Shown here: positions 51,858-60,963 of the stretch, one piece after another | How positions within the stretch are numbered: the first letter of the stretch is position 1 | Layout: the number at the start of each line of letters is the position of its first letter | Source of the DNA: an uncultured Rickettsiales bacterium | GTDB lineage: Bacteria; Pseudomonadota; Alphaproteobacteria; Rs-D84 | Assembly: GCA_900550495.1 (NCBI GenBank) | Contig: URSJ01000006.1 | Coordinates: 1-63,716 of the forward strand | Length of the DNA stretch: 63,716 nt | Direction: 5' to 3' | Position numbers and translations under genes: made by a program | The notes under the pieces: generated by a model | Database searches by the model: none | The model's input: only the letters and a program-made list of their open reading frames with translations | Told to the model about the DNA's origin: nothing

Positions 51858-52814
51858 ATGGCTATCAAAGTGCGCGATTACGAGGTGCGCCTAGCGCGCA
51901 ACAAAGAAGAAAGAAAACAAGTGCGCCAGTTGCGTTACGCCGCATTTGTTGAAGAAGAAGGCGCAACCGCGACCGAAGAACAAAAAAACCTGCGCGAAGA
52001 ATATGATTCTTATGATCGCTTTGCTGATTACATGTGTGTATTTCACAATGGGCGCGTGGTTGGAACATATCGTATTATTGACCGCGCAGCGGCCGAAAAG
52101 ATGGGCGGTTTTTATACCGAAAATGAATTTAATATTACAAAAATTAAAAAGGTAAACGGAAACATTGCTGAAATGTCACGTGCGTGTGTTGACCGCGAAT
52201 ATCGTGAAAATGCACTGGTTATGCGTATGCTGTGGGCGGGATTGTCGGAATATATTCTGCGTCGCAAGATTTTGGTTTTGTTTGGCGTCGCGTCATGGGC
52301 GGGCGATAAACCAGCCCAATCGGCCCAGGCGATTTCGTATTTGTATTATAACCACCTGTCGCCACTGCGCCTGCGTGCGACGGTGTTGCCGGAAAAGTTT
52401 GCCGATGGCGTCAATCCGAAATTGGCCCAGATGAACATTTTGCCACGCGCCTTTGTGGACGAGGCTGATGCCCGTGCGCAAATGACACCGTTGGTCAAGG
52501 GATACTTGCGGTTGGGGGCGACGTTTGGTCGTGGCGTGTTTATTGACAAGCCGTTCCACTCTTATGACGTTTTCGTAATGCTGGAAACGCGCAATATTGA
52601 CCGTGTTTATCAGAAACATTTCTTGGGTCGCGAAGATGCCCTGGCTGGGTTCAAGGTCAAAGATGGCGCCATGAAAACCCTGGGCAAGATTATACTGTCA
52701 CCCGTGACAGGCCCATTCAAGGTTCTGGGGGCGTTTGTCGAATTTTTGTTGCGCGAAGATGCGGCTGACGCCGAATATATCGAAGATTCAAGGGACGATG
52801 AAAATGCCGACTAG
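51858..52814 (+). CDS. olsB: Ornithine-ACP N-acyltransferase, OlsB-like
   Basis: OlsB transfers a 3-hydroxyacyl chain from acyl carrier protein to the amino group of ornithine, forming lyso-ornithine lipid. The 318 residues belong to the GNAT-like OlsB/hemolysin family: YEVRLARNKEERKQVRQLRYAAFVEEEG at the start, then DYMCVFHNGRVVGTYRIID, EMSRACVDREYRE and LFGVASWAGDKP. The acidic C-terminus overlaps olsA by 11 bases, so the pair is an operon. Confidence 0.86.
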   Translation: MAIKVRDYEVRLARNKEERKQVRQLRYAAFVEEEGATATEEQKNLREEYDSYDRFADYMCVFHNGRVVGTYRIIDRAAAEKMGGFYTENEFNITKIKKVNGNIAEMSRACVDREYRENALVMRMLWAGLSEYILRRKILVLFGVASWAGDKPAQSAQAISYLYYNHLSPLRLRATVLPEKFADGVNPKLAQMNILPRAFVDEADARAQMTPLVKGYLRLGATFGRGVFIDKPFHSYDVFVMLETRNIDRVYQKHFLGREDALAGFKVKDGAMKTLGKIILSPVTGPFKVLGAFVEFLLREDAADAEYIEDSRDDENAD

Positions 52815-53652
52815 TAATATGCGTCGCGTGCGTCGGCCGAATATTTTCCAGGTGCTGTTTGGAACGCTGAAATTCATCGCGTTCTGGGTTGGTGTTGTGA
52901 TTCAGGTGCCGATTATATTTTTATTGCCGCGTGGACGTGCGTCGGTCTGGTTTATGCGCGTGTTTATGCGTATCCTGTTGTTCTTGGCGGGAATACGCGT
53001 GACGGTTCGCGGCAAATTGTCGTCACATCGTCCATTGTTGGTAGTGTGTAACCATATGTCGCTGTTTGAAATTGCGACTTTCCCGGTCGCGTTCGGGGGC
53101 AGTTTTGTTGCCAAGGCCGATGTTCGCAATTGGCCACTGGTCGGATGGATTTCAGAAAAGTTTGGCGTGGTTTTTGTTGACCGCCGTCCGTCACACGCAT
53201 TAGAGGCATTGACGGTTGTCCAAGAACGCGTAAAAACGGTGAAATATCCGATGTTCTTGTTCCCCGAGGGCACGACAACAAACGGCGCGTATGTAAAGCC
53301 GTTTAAAAGCACGCTGTTCAATTTTGTTGAAAATTCTGATGTTGCGGTGCAGCCGATGGCTGTGCATTATCGTTTTCGTGACGGCACACCGATTTCTGAC
53401 GCAGACCTGGCAAATCATTATGCATATTTTGATAATAAAAAGATTGATATGGGCCCACGTGCCGCGCGTGAACGCAGTGCATTTATGCAAGTGTTTCATG
53501 TAATGATTTTGGGCGGATTCCGCGTTGAAATTACGGTTATGCCACCACCGCCCCTGGCGGGTCAGGACAGAAAGCAGATTGCGGAAACACTGCATCAAAT
53601 GGTATCCGATAAATATATGGAATTAAAAGACAAGAAGACACAAGATAAATAA
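52804..53652 (+). CDS. olsA: Lyso-ornithine lipid O-acyltransferase, OlsA/PlsC-like
   Basis: OlsA adds the second acyl chain to lyso-ornithine lipid; the PlsC fold also serves lysophosphatidate. The 282-residue reading starts at ATG 52804, eight bases after AAGGGA. A hydrophobic N-terminal anchor covers about 15-60. The acyltransferase motif reads NHMSLFEI, an H-x4-E version of the common H-x4-D, then FPEGTTTNGAYVKPFKS. The position behind olsB favours OlsA; a general PlsC role cannot be excluded. Confidence 0.84.
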   Translation: MPTSNMRRVRRPNIFQVLFGTLKFIAFWVGVVIQVPIIFLLPRGRASVWFMRVFMRILLFLAGIRVTVRGKLSSHRPLLVVCNHMSLFEIATFPVAFGGSFVAKADVRNWPLVGWISEKFGVVFVDRRPSHALEALTVVQERVKTVKYPMFLFPEGTTTNGAYVKPFKSTLFNFVENSDVAVQPMAVHYRFRDGTPISDADLANHYAYFDNKKIDMGPRAARERSAFMQVFHVMILGGFRVEITVMPPPPLAGQDRKQIAETLHQMVSDKYMELKDKKTQDK

Positions 53653-53664
53653 GAGAGATAAAAA

Positions 53665-55101
53665 ATGAAAACAGCAATTACCCCAACGCGGGCTGAAAAT
53701 TTCAGCGAGTGGTATCAAAACCTGATTGTTGCGGCAGACCTGGCGGAAAACTCACCTGTGCGTGGTTGTATGACGGTGAAACCATATGGTTGGGCAATCT
53801 GGGAACTGATGCGTGACGAAATGGATAAACGTATCAAGGCGTGCGGTGTCCAGAACGCGAATTTTCCCCTGTTGATACCAATTGAATTTTTTAACAAAGA
53901 GGCCGAACATGTTGCCGGTTTCGCCAAAGAGGCGGCCGTTGTCACGCACTATCGGTTAAAAATGATTGATGGCACATTGCAACCGGACCCGGATTCAAAA
54001 CTGACCGAACCGTATGTAATTCGTCCGACATCTGAAACCATTATTGGCGAGGCGATGTCCCGTTGGGTTCAGTCCTATCGTGATTTGCCGATGAAATTGA
54101 ACCAGTGGGTGAACGTTATGCGCTGGGAAATGCGCCCGCGTATGTTCTTGCGCACGTCTGAATTTAATTGGCAAGAAGGTCATAATGTTTTTGCCACCCA
54201 TGCCGAGGCAAACGCCGACGCCCGTAAAATGCACCGTGTCTATGCGGACTTTATGGAACAGATTTTGGCGGTCCCGGTGATTATGGGCGAAAAGACACCC
54301 GAAGAACGTTTTGCCGGTGCCGACCACACATACACCACTGAACAGATTATGCAAGATGGCAAGGCATTACAGGCCGGCACATCACACGACCTGGGCCAGC
54401 ATTTTGCAAAATCGTTTGGTATTCAATATTTGGGTTCGGATGGCAAATTGTCGCACGCGTGGACAACATCGTGGGGCACATCAACACGAATGATGGGCGG
54501 TTTGTTTATGACGCATTCTGATGACGATGGATTGGTTTTGCCACCGGCGGTTGCGCCATATCAAATCGTGATTATTCCGATTACGCGTGATGACACGGCG
54601 GCGGCATTGAACGATTATGCAACCGCGTTGGGCGATAAATTGCGTGATGCGGGCATTCGTGTGTTGGTTGATACGTCTGATATGCGTGCCCCGGACAAGA
54701 TGTGGAAGTGGATTAAACGTGGCGTTCCATTACGTGTTGAAATTGGTGCCCGTGAAATGGCGGCGGACCAGGTGACGGTCACACGTCGTGATTTGGGGCG
54801 CGAGTCAAAGCAAACAATCGCCGCCGCCGCATTGGTTGCCGATGCCCACGACATGTTGGCCCAGATGCAGCGTGACATGCTGGCCGCGGCGCGCGCCCGC
54901 AACGCGAAAATGATACGCGATGTTGCGGATTTAGATGCGCTGGACGCGGCATTGTCAAATGGTGAAATCGGATTCTTCCGCATTAAATATGATTTAACCA
55001 CGAACGAGCGTTTTGATGCCCTGATGGAAAAGCACAAGATTACGCGTCGATGCCTGGACGATAACGATCCGACATACGTGTTTGTTGCGAAATCGTATTA
55101 A
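53665..55101 (+). CDS. proS: Prolyl-tRNA synthetase, eukaryote/archaea-type (ProS type 3)
   Basis: It charges tRNA-Pro. The 478 residues carry the class II motifs IRPTSETIIGEAMSRW and RWEMRPRMFLRTSEFNWQEGH, then SWGTSTRMMGGLFMTHSDDDGLVLPP. The anticodon-binding domain follows, and the protein ends with VAKSY, a C-terminal tyrosine typical of the eukaryotic/archaeal type. The usual alphaproteobacterial ProRS is the other, short bacterial type (about 440 residues). Overlapping codon use looks like its neighbours. A strong terminator follows. Confidence 0.95.
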   Translation: MKTAITPTRAENFSEWYQNLIVAADLAENSPVRGCMTVKPYGWAIWELMRDEMDKRIKACGVQNANFPLLIPIEFFNKEAEHVAGFAKEAAVVTHYRLKMIDGTLQPDPDSKLTEPYVIRPTSETIIGEAMSRWVQSYRDLPMKLNQWVNVMRWEMRPRMFLRTSEFNWQEGHNVFATHAEANADARKMHRVYADFMEQILAVPVIMGEKTPEERFAGADHTYTTEQIMQDGKALQAGTSHDLGQHFAKSFGIQYLGSDGKLSHAWTTSWGTSTRMMGGLFMTHSDDDGLVLPPAVAPYQIVIIPITRDDTAAALNDYATALGDKLRDAGIRVLVDTSDMRAPDKMWKWIKRGVPLRVEIGAREMAADQVTVTRRDLGRESKQTIAAAALVADAHDMLAQMQRDMLAAARARNAKMIRDVADLDALDAALSNGEIGFFRIKYDLTTNERFDALMEKHKITRRCLDDNDPTYVFVAKSY

Positions 55102-55106
55102 AAAAA

Positions 55107-55137
55107 ATCCCCTGGGGCACCCAGGGGATTTTTTTTG
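55107..55137 (+). terminator. Terminator after proS
   Basis: ATCCCCTGGG-GCA-CCCAGGGGAT, a perfect 10-bp stem, followed by T7. Confidence 0.9.
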
Positions 55138-55174
55138 ACTAAAATTTAACTTGCAAAAATGGATATGAAACTAT

Positions 55175-55430
55175 ACCCTGAGATATGAATCTTATGGGAA
55201 TAAGGTTCGGGATCGTCAAAAATCCTATATATGTCGCAGTGCAAGAAAATGTTGCACCGTATCCGCACAATATGCGGCGCGTTTGCGCCATTTATTGTGG
55301 TTTGACCCCGTCATTTGGTCGGGGGGCCACCGGCGTATACAACAGGGGTAACCCAAAGGCCGGCGGGGTCATTTCGACATGATGATTTTTGAACCTCCCG
55401 ACCACCAATGATTTTGGTGGTTTTCTTTTT
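55175..55430 (+). ncRNA. Candidate structured non-coding RNA ending at an intrinsic terminator
   Basis: No gene fits 55138-55550. The stretch has GGCGCGTTTGCGCC (about 55276-55289), GACCCCG (55304-55310) pairing with CGGGGTC (55364-55370), an inner CCGGC / GCCGG, and GGGGTAACCC. It closes with ACCACCAA-TGAT-TTTGGTGGT followed by TTTCTTTTT (55401-55430), a clear intrinsic terminator with no gene in front of it except proS, which already has its own. A start near 55180 is possible (TATACC near 55172). Family not recognised. Confidence 0.5.
55401..55430 (+). terminator. Terminator of the candidate RNA
   Basis: ACCACCAA / TTGGTGGT stem with T-rich tail TTTTCTTTTT. It separates the candidate RNA from the glycan operon leader. 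Confidence 0.75.
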
Positions 55431-55453
55431 CCCTTAATTTTCAGCAACGAACA

Positions 55454-55529
55454 TGGGTGGATGCGGATTCTCGCAAGAAATCCGGAACTGCGGAAAACAT
55501 AAATCTGTCGGTTGTTTGAACTCCACCCA
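55454..55529 (+). promoter_or_regulatory. Structured 5' leader of the plus-strand glycan operon
   Basis: TGGGTGGA (55454-55461) pairs perfectly with TCCACCCA (55522-55529). Between them CGGATT / AATCCG forms an inner hairpin, and GGAACTGCGG is a possible junction. The closing stem ends four bases before the ribosome binding site AAGGAAAAAGGGA. It resembles a riboswitch or protein-binding leader, but no known class was recognised. Confidence 0.5.
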
Positions 55530-55550
55530 CACAAGGAAAAAGGGACCCGC

Positions 55551-56432
55551 ATGCCAAAAGTATCAATTGTTCTGCCGTGTTATAATGGTCAGCGTTTTTT
55601 GCATCAAAGTCTGGATTCTATTCTGAGACAGTCTTTCACGGATTGGGAACTTATAATTGTCAATGACAATTCTACGGATAACACACCGCAAATTGCAGAG
55701 GAATACGCAAGGCGTGATGGCCGGATTCGTGTGATTCATAATCGCAAAAACAAGAAATTACCGGGTGCATTAAATGTAGGGTTTGCCGATGCACGGGGCG
55801 AATATTTTACGTGGACCAGTGACGATAATATTGCAAAACCCAATTGGTTGTCTGTTATGGTGAACTATTTAGATTGTCATCCGAACATTGATATGGTCAG
55901 TGCGAACATGGACACGATAGATGAAAGTGGTGTTGTGTTGGATACGTTCCGTAATACAAGAAATTATAATTCCAACGAATTAGCGCATAAATGTAATATA
56001 GGGGCGGCATTTATGTATCGCAGGTCAATTGCCGATGTTGTCGGCAAATATGACGATACAATGTTTTGTGCCGAGGATTATGACTATTGGGTTCGTATCG
56101 CCCTGGCGGGCAAAATAGATTACATATATGACAATATTTATATGTACCGCACCAATCAAGATTCACTAACAGCTACCCAACAGCCAAAAATATTGGCACG
56201 GACCGTTGCAATTCATAACAAGTATCGGGGCAAGTGGATAAAAAAGTTAAAACTGGGGTGGTTGGGACGACAAAAGTATGATTATTTGTTGCGCAACTTT
56301 CCTGTCGAGCGAACAGAATTAAGTTTGTTTGGTTTGTGGCATTGGCTTACATCAAATTTGATAAAAGTGCTGTTTTTTTGGAATCGAACACTTCGTCATA
56401 AATACAACGAAATATTCAGAATCAAATTGTAA
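55551..56432 (+). CDS. Glycosyltransferase family 2
   Basis: The 293-residue reading starts MPKVSIVLPCYNGQRFLHQSLDSIL. IIVNDNSTDNTPQIAEEYARR and FTWTSDDNIAKPNWL are the GT2 nucleotide-sugar motifs, CAEDYDYWVRIA the catalytic-base region. The start has AAGGAAAAAGGGA upstream and a structured leader before that. It is followed by wecB after 16 bases and heads a five-gene operon. Donor and acceptor unknown. Confidence 0.9.
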   Translation: MPKVSIVLPCYNGQRFLHQSLDSILRQSFTDWELIIVNDNSTDNTPQIAEEYARRDGRIRVIHNRKNKKLPGALNVGFADARGEYFTWTSDDNIAKPNWLSVMVNYLDCHPNIDMVSANMDTIDESGVVLDTFRNTRNYNSNELAHKCNIGAAFMYRRSIADVVGKYDDTMFCAEDYDYWVRIALAGKIDYIYDNIYMYRTNQDSLTATQQPKILARTVAIHNKYRGKWIKKLKLGWLGRQKYDYLLRNFPVERTELSLFGLWHWLTSNLIKVLFFWNRTLRHKYNEIFRIKL

Positions 56433-56448
56433 TAACAAAGGAACGTAA

Positions 56449-57564
56449 ATGAAAAATATCATTGTAATTTTGGGCACGCGGCCCGAGGCAATAAAGTTAG
56501 CGCCGGTTATTTTGGAATTGCGTAAAAAACCAGAATATCGGGTGTTTGTTTGCAATACCGAACAACAGAAGGAATTATCAAATCAAACATTAGGTTTCTT
56601 TGGTATTACGGCGGATTTTAATCTGGATGTTATGCGCCCAAACCAGACACTGGCAGGCGTCCAGTCGCGTATATTGAATGCGTTGTCGGACGTGTATCAA
56701 AATAATCATTTTGATGCAACCATTGTCCAAGGTGATACAATGACTGTTTTCTGTGGGGCGTTGGTATCATTTTACAACCGTATCCCGGTTTTTCATGTAG
56801 AGGCCGGGCTGCGTTCGTATGATTTGTTTGAACCATTCCCCGAAGAGGCATTGCGCCAAATGACATCACGTATAACTGATTTACATTTTGCACCAACGCA
56901 ATTGGCCTATGATTCATTGATTAAAGAAAATATTTCTGCGGACAAGATTACATTGACCGGTAATACCGTCATTGACGCGCTATCATGTCTATCAAAAGAT
57001 ACGTTGGCAATGGCGCAACAGAAATTGATGGTGCGTAGCGTGCGCTTGGACGATAAATTGGTGTTGGTGACGGCACACAGACGCGAAAACCATGGCGAAC
57101 GGCTGGACAGAATATTGGACGCAATTTCAATATTGGCCGCAGAGTATCCAGACCATCAATTTGTTTTACCGGTTCATCCAAACCCAAATGTTCACGACAA
57201 GGTTTATGCACGTCTGGGTAATATTGCAAATGTAATATTGACCGAGCCATTGGATTATCCCGAATTGGTATCAATTATGAAAAATGCAAAATTGGTTTTG
57301 ACCGATTCTGGCGGTATACAGGAAGAAGCACCAACATTTGGTGCGCCTGTATTGGTAATGCGTTATGAAACCGAACGGACCGAGGGTGTGACCGCAGGAT
57401 TTGCAAAATTAGTTGGTGCGGATGTTGATTTGATTTTGTCATCGGCACGCGCAATTCTGGCTCGCCCAAAATCAGAAACACGTCTGGATGGCACCAAGAA
57501 TCCATACGGCGATGGTCATGCCGCCAAAAAAATAACACACGCAATGTCGGAGTTTTGGAAATGA
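56449..57564 (+). CDS. wecB: UDP-N-acetylglucosamine 2-epimerase (non-hydrolysing)
   Basis: It interconverts UDP-GlcNAc and UDP-ManNAc, a precursor of many surface polysaccharides. The 371 residues include ILGTRPEAIKLAPVI at the start, VQGDTMTVFCGALVSFY, HVEAGLRSYD, and VTAHRRENHGERLDRI, LTDSGGIQEEAPTFGAPVLVMR, all canonical. AAAGGAACG precedes the start. The stop overlaps the next gene (ATGA). Confidence 0.96.
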   Translation: MKNIIVILGTRPEAIKLAPVILELRKKPEYRVFVCNTEQQKELSNQTLGFFGITADFNLDVMRPNQTLAGVQSRILNALSDVYQNNHFDATIVQGDTMTVFCGALVSFYNRIPVFHVEAGLRSYDLFEPFPEEALRQMTSRITDLHFAPTQLAYDSLIKENISADKITLTGNTVIDALSCLSKDTLAMAQQKLMVRSVRLDDKLVLVTAHRRENHGERLDRILDAISILAAEYPDHQFVLPVHPNPNVHDKVYARLGNIANVILTEPLDYPELVSIMKNAKLVLTDSGGIQEEAPTFGAPVLVMRYETERTEGVTAGFAKLVGADVDLILSSARAILARPKSETRLDGTKNPYGDGHAAKKITHAMSEFWK

Positions 57565-58358
57565 TTAAACCACGTCTTATTGCCATAACAATTATTCGTA
57601 ATGAAGAAAAGAATTTTTTAGATGAATGGTTGGATAATATAAGTCACATTGCAGATTATCATATATTCCTTGATGATGCATCTGACGATAATACACCGAA
57701 AAGAATCCGTGAACATTTGCGGACTTTCCCAGGGGAATTACATCAACGCAGCACATCAATATTTCGTGAAAACGAGCCCGCTTTGCGTTCTGAATTGTGG
57801 GAATATGCGCGGGCGCAGGCGCGACCTGGGGATTGGATTTTGATTGTTGATGCCGATGAATTTTACGACGGACATATGTTACGGTTAAAACAAAAATTAC
57901 TGGGGAACGAATGCAAAAATATTGAAGTTGTCAAGGTTTCTTGTTTGGATTTGTGGAACGCGTCGGGGTATAGAACGGATGGCCATTGGTCACCCAGAAA
58001 ATCAGATGTACGCGTGATAAAGTACCACAATGTTCCATTTGGCGCGTATGGGACTGCTTTGCACATGCCGCCTTACCCGGCTTCGACAGATGTGGCAAAA
58101 AACTATTCTGTATATGTGCCTAAAATACATTTTGCATATTTACGAAAAAGTGACCGAGTGCGGCGTTACGAATTCTATAGAAAAAATGTGTTGGCCAGTG
58201 AAAACAGTATATCTTATAAACATGCATTGTCTATCAATGATAAAAAAGTGTCAGTAAAAAAGTATTTTACATTTTTGCGGACAATATTTGCCGCATTGAA
58301 TTCAGATGCCCTATATTTCAAAATAAAAAAGGCTGCAAAAAAATACGAGGAAATATAA
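57561..58358 (+). CDS. Glycosyltransferase family 2 (short)
   Basis: The 265-residue reading from ATG 57561 begins MIKPRLIAITIIRNEEKNFLDEWLDNI, with HIFLDDASDDNTP and WILIVDADEFYDG as GT2 motifs. The C-terminus is Lys-rich (KKAAKKYEEI). It overlaps wecB by four bases and shares one base with the next gene, so all are translationally coupled. An earlier TTG start at 57555 is less likely. Confidence 0.85.
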   Translation: MIKPRLIAITIIRNEEKNFLDEWLDNISHIADYHIFLDDASDDNTPKRIREHLRTFPGELHQRSTSIFRENEPALRSELWEYARAQARPGDWILIVDADEFYDGHMLRLKQKLLGNECKNIEVVKVSCLDLWNASGYRTDGHWSPRKSDVRVIKYHNVPFGAYGTALHMPPYPASTDVAKNYSVYVPKIHFAYLRKSDRVRRYEFYRKNVLASENSISYKHALSINDKKVSVKKYFTFLRTIFAALNSDALYFKIKKAAKKYEEI

Positions 58359-59566
58359 TGAACGATTTTTTGAAAAAGATGTTTTTTACAGTTCGTAATA
58401 TTATAACTGTACGCCCATTACGAAAATATATTTTGCGAAAAGTACACGATAGGTCATATCGTAAATTAGTCAGACAAGTAGAATCAAAATACGATGGGTC
58501 TGTTGTTTTAATATTTCAGGTTGCTATGTATGATTCGCGTGGCGAAAATTGTTTTAATGGTGGTGCAGAACGTTATGTGACTGATTTGGCGGATATATTA
58601 TTGGCACATGGATATACACCAATTTTAATCCAACAGGGCGACCCGTCTGTTGGATTATGGGAACATATTGTCGGAAATTTACATATTTGGGGTCTGCCGG
58701 TTACGGAATATTTTGCGGCAATCAAGCATTTTACTAAATACAAGTTTGTTATATATTCTGGTGCGACGTATTGGGGCAAAAAATTACATCCAAATATCTT
58801 GATTTCGCATGGCGTAACATGGGATACGCATGCTGCGGATGTTTGCCCCGCAAATATTTATAAAATATTTCATGATGTTGATAAGTTTGTATCTGTTGAT
58901 ACGAATACTATTTCATGGTTGCGTACAACTTTTTCAAAGACAATGAAAAATTTTGACGCAAATTATGTGCCGAATTATGTCGACACAAGTGTATACAAGC
59001 CGGTAACACGTCCAAAAGATGGAAAGGTTCGAATAACGTTCCCGCGTCGTGCCAGCCCAGAACGTGGTTATTGGCTGATGTCGGCAGCATTGCCATCGAT
59101 TCTGGAAAAGTATAAAAATGTTGAGTTTAATTTTGTTGGTTTTGCACATGGTGATAAAATCAATAACGATATAAAACATTTGTGTGAACAATTTCCCCGT
59201 CGGGTTCGGCATATGGCCGTCGGGCCAGATGAGATGCCAAAAATATACCAAAATACGGACATCTCATTGATACCGACAATATACGCCGAAGGGACATCTC
59301 TGTCATGTCTGGAAGCGCAATCCAGTGGTAATATAGTTATTGCTACCAATATTGGCGGATTGCCAAATCTTATAATCGACGGTTATAATGGATTGCTGAT
59401 TAATCCAGACGCGCACAGTTTGATGATTGCTTTGGATCGTGTTCTGGCCGATACAAATTTACAGCAAACGTTATCTAAAAATGCAGTTGCGGTTGCTATT
59501 GCGTTTGACAAGTCCAAGTGGATTCGTCGCTGGGGCGACATTATAGACAGCATGCAAGTGGAATAA
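58358..59566 (+). CDS. Glycosyltransferase family 4
   Basis: The 402 residues have the GT4 layout: NGGAERYVTDLADILLAHGY in the acceptor domain, ITFPRRASPERGYWL and FNFVGFAHG at the start of the donor domain, and PTIYAEGTSLSCLEAQSSG as the E-x7-E motif. IGGLPNLIIDGYNGLLINP is the typical end. It starts in the stop codon of the preceding gene (TAATG). Confidence 0.9.
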   Translation: MNDFLKKMFFTVRNIITVRPLRKYILRKVHDRSYRKLVRQVESKYDGSVVLIFQVAMYDSRGENCFNGGAERYVTDLADILLAHGYTPILIQQGDPSVGLWEHIVGNLHIWGLPVTEYFAAIKHFTKYKFVIYSGATYWGKKLHPNILISHGVTWDTHAADVCPANIYKIFHDVDKFVSVDTNTISWLRTTFSKTMKNFDANYVPNYVDTSVYKPVTRPKDGKVRITFPRRASPERGYWLMSAALPSILEKYKNVEFNFVGFAHGDKINNDIKHLCEQFPRRVRHMAVGPDEMPKIYQNTDISLIPTIYAEGTSLSCLEAQSSGNIVIATNIGGLPNLIIDGYNGLLINPDAHSLMIALDRVLADTNLQQTLSKNAVAVAIAFDKSKWIRRWGDIIDSMQVE

Positions 59567-59571
59567 TAAAA

Positions 59572-60393
59572 ATGAAAAATCTTTTTTCCCGTCATAATAA
59601 ACAGGGCTTACCCACCCAGATACAGAAAATCAAGGATTTTCTATGTGCAATTCAATTTGCTCGACCTGTAATTTACAACCGTTTGGACAGTGCTGATTGG
59701 ACCACGGCGCACGATATCATTGAATCTGGAATTATAGACCAGATTCGTAGCGACGCATTTCTGAATGAATGGACGGCAGAAATGGAACGATTGACGACTC
59801 CTGGTGACAGCTTGTTGGAAATAGGGTGTGCTTTGGGGGCGACGTCGCTATATCTGGGACGACGTGGGCGCAATGTCACAGGATTGGATTATTCCAAGCG
59901 GATGTGTGATTCTTTTTTGACAGCCGCTACCAAATTGGAAATTAATGTACAAGCCATCTGTGCGGATATTACACGCCCCCTGCCAGTGCCAGATAATACT
60001 TTTGATGTAGTCTGGCATGCAGGGGTGATTGAACACTTTTCAAATGATGAAGCACAATTTATCATCACAGAAAATGCCCGTGTCGCACGTAGATGTGTCA
60101 TCTCAATGGCTCCGAATGCGGCTTCAATTGCGTATCGCATTGGTAAGGAATATGCCGAACGCACGGGCGGGTGGCTAGCTGGTGAAGAGCATCCGAAGTA
60201 TACGCAAATTGACATGTTCACGAATGCCGGCTTGATAAACATTCGCGAATATACGATTGATACAGAATTTGCCTTGCGCTTTTTACCAGCTGGTGCGCTA
60301 CGCGATGTATTAGCTGTAATTTATCGGAATTTGCCGACAGCCGATGATATTCACCAAGGTTATTTATTGGTGACCATTGGGGACAAAAAATAA
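59572..60393 (+). CDS. SAM-dependent methyltransferase, class I
   Basis: The 273-residue reading from ATG 59572 has motif I SLLEIGCALGATSLYLGRRG (about 75-94), then NVTGLDYSKRM and DNTFDVVWHAGVIEHFSND, the standard class I order. It is the last gene of the plus-strand glycan operon, six bases after the GT4 stop, and probably decorates the glycan or its lipid carrier. Substrate unknown. Confidence 0.85.
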   Translation: MKNLFSRHNKQGLPTQIQKIKDFLCAIQFARPVIYNRLDSADWTTAHDIIESGIIDQIRSDAFLNEWTAEMERLTTPGDSLLEIGCALGATSLYLGRRGRNVTGLDYSKRMCDSFLTAATKLEINVQAICADITRPLPVPDNTFDVVWHAGVIEHFSNDEAQFIITENARVARRCVISMAPNAASIAYRIGKEYAERTGGWLAGEEHPKYTQIDMFTNAGLINIREYTIDTEFALRFLPAGALRDVLAVIYRNLPTADDIHQGYLLVTIGDKK

Positions 60394-60414
60394 AAACAAT
60401 ACATGTTCAATTTT

Positions 60415-60882
60415 TTAGAACCCGCATACCTTCCACATGTATGTAGCATTATCTTGGGCCCCGCCGTTCCAACGTACTTGGATCTTTATCCCCGTCTGAC
60501 TTTGGTTTACATAACATATGGATATGTCACCAACCCCTGGATTCAACATTTGCGGAATAGCACTTATTGTATAAAGTGTTGATGAAAAGGGTATTGGAAA
60601 TATAATGGTGTCAGAGTTTATTTTCCCCCCTTGTTCGACCCAGCCGCTTTTATATTTACGATACCATGTGTAATTATTTTCGGCGGTGGGCGTTTGCCAT
60701 GCGATGACATAATCTGCGCCGTTTAAGGTATCGGCGCGGGCCAGCATTGTGCCGCCGGCGGTTTCGCCGTCGTGCACGCGCAGGGTCTTGTTTGTCAGGT
60801 CAACGGTTATCTCGCCCTCGGCCCCAGTAAAGTTTTTATGTTCGTCGGCGGTTCCCCGACGAAACTGAATTTGTCTGGACAT
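60415..60882 (-). CDS. Phage tail-fibre-like protein with Mtd_N-type N-terminus (copy 2)
   Basis: The 155-residue reading starts MSRQIQFRRGTADEHKNF (AAAGGAATAAAA upstream). Residues 1-47 are nearly the same as in copy 1 at 43903. Residues about 55-155 are different: DYVIAWQTPTAENNYTWYRKYKSGWVEQGG is a motif of phage tail-fibre C-termini, followed by a beta-rich tail ending WKVCGF. No phage genes are near. It is divergent from ldh. The shared promoter-hairpin leader is at 60924-60992. Confidence 0.8.
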   Translation of the reverse strand: MSRQIQFRRGTADEHKNFTGAEGEITVDLTNKTLRVHDGETAGGTMLARADTLNGADYVIAWQTPTAENNYTWYRKYKSGWVEQGGKINSDTIIFPIPFSSTLYTISAIPQMLNPGVGDISICYVNQSQTGIKIQVRWNGGAQDNATYMWKVCGF

Positions 60883-60923
60883 TTTTATTCCTTTGTTGGT
60901 TGTTCGTCGGTCGGTTGTTTGAA

Positions 60924-60952
60924 TAAAAAAAGACCGACGCGGTCTGCATCGG
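60924..60952 (-). terminator. Intrinsic terminator / attenuator before the second Mtd_N-like gene
   Basis: Minus-strand CCGATGC-AGACC-GCGTCGG followed by TCTTTTTTT. It lies between the promoter (60964-60992) and the gene it would express. The 3' half GCGTCGGT and the T-run are the same as in the hairpin before copy 1. No upstream gene on this strand needs a terminator here. Confidence 0.75.
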
Positions 60953-60963
60953 CAAGTGCGCAT

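Noticed and set aside
55204..55214. tRNA-like GGTTCGGGATC
   Set aside because: No T-stem complement and no acceptor stem around it.
55175..55550. tmRNA (including the permuted two-piece alphaproteobacterial form), SRP RNA or RNase P RNA
   Set aside because: No T-arm plus CCA end, no tag-like reading frame and no SRP or RNase P signature was seen. Kept only as an unnamed RNA candidate.
43903..60882. Diversity-generating retroelement driving the variable C-termini
   Set aside because: No reverse transcriptase, template repeat or adenine-biased variable repeat is visible in the window.
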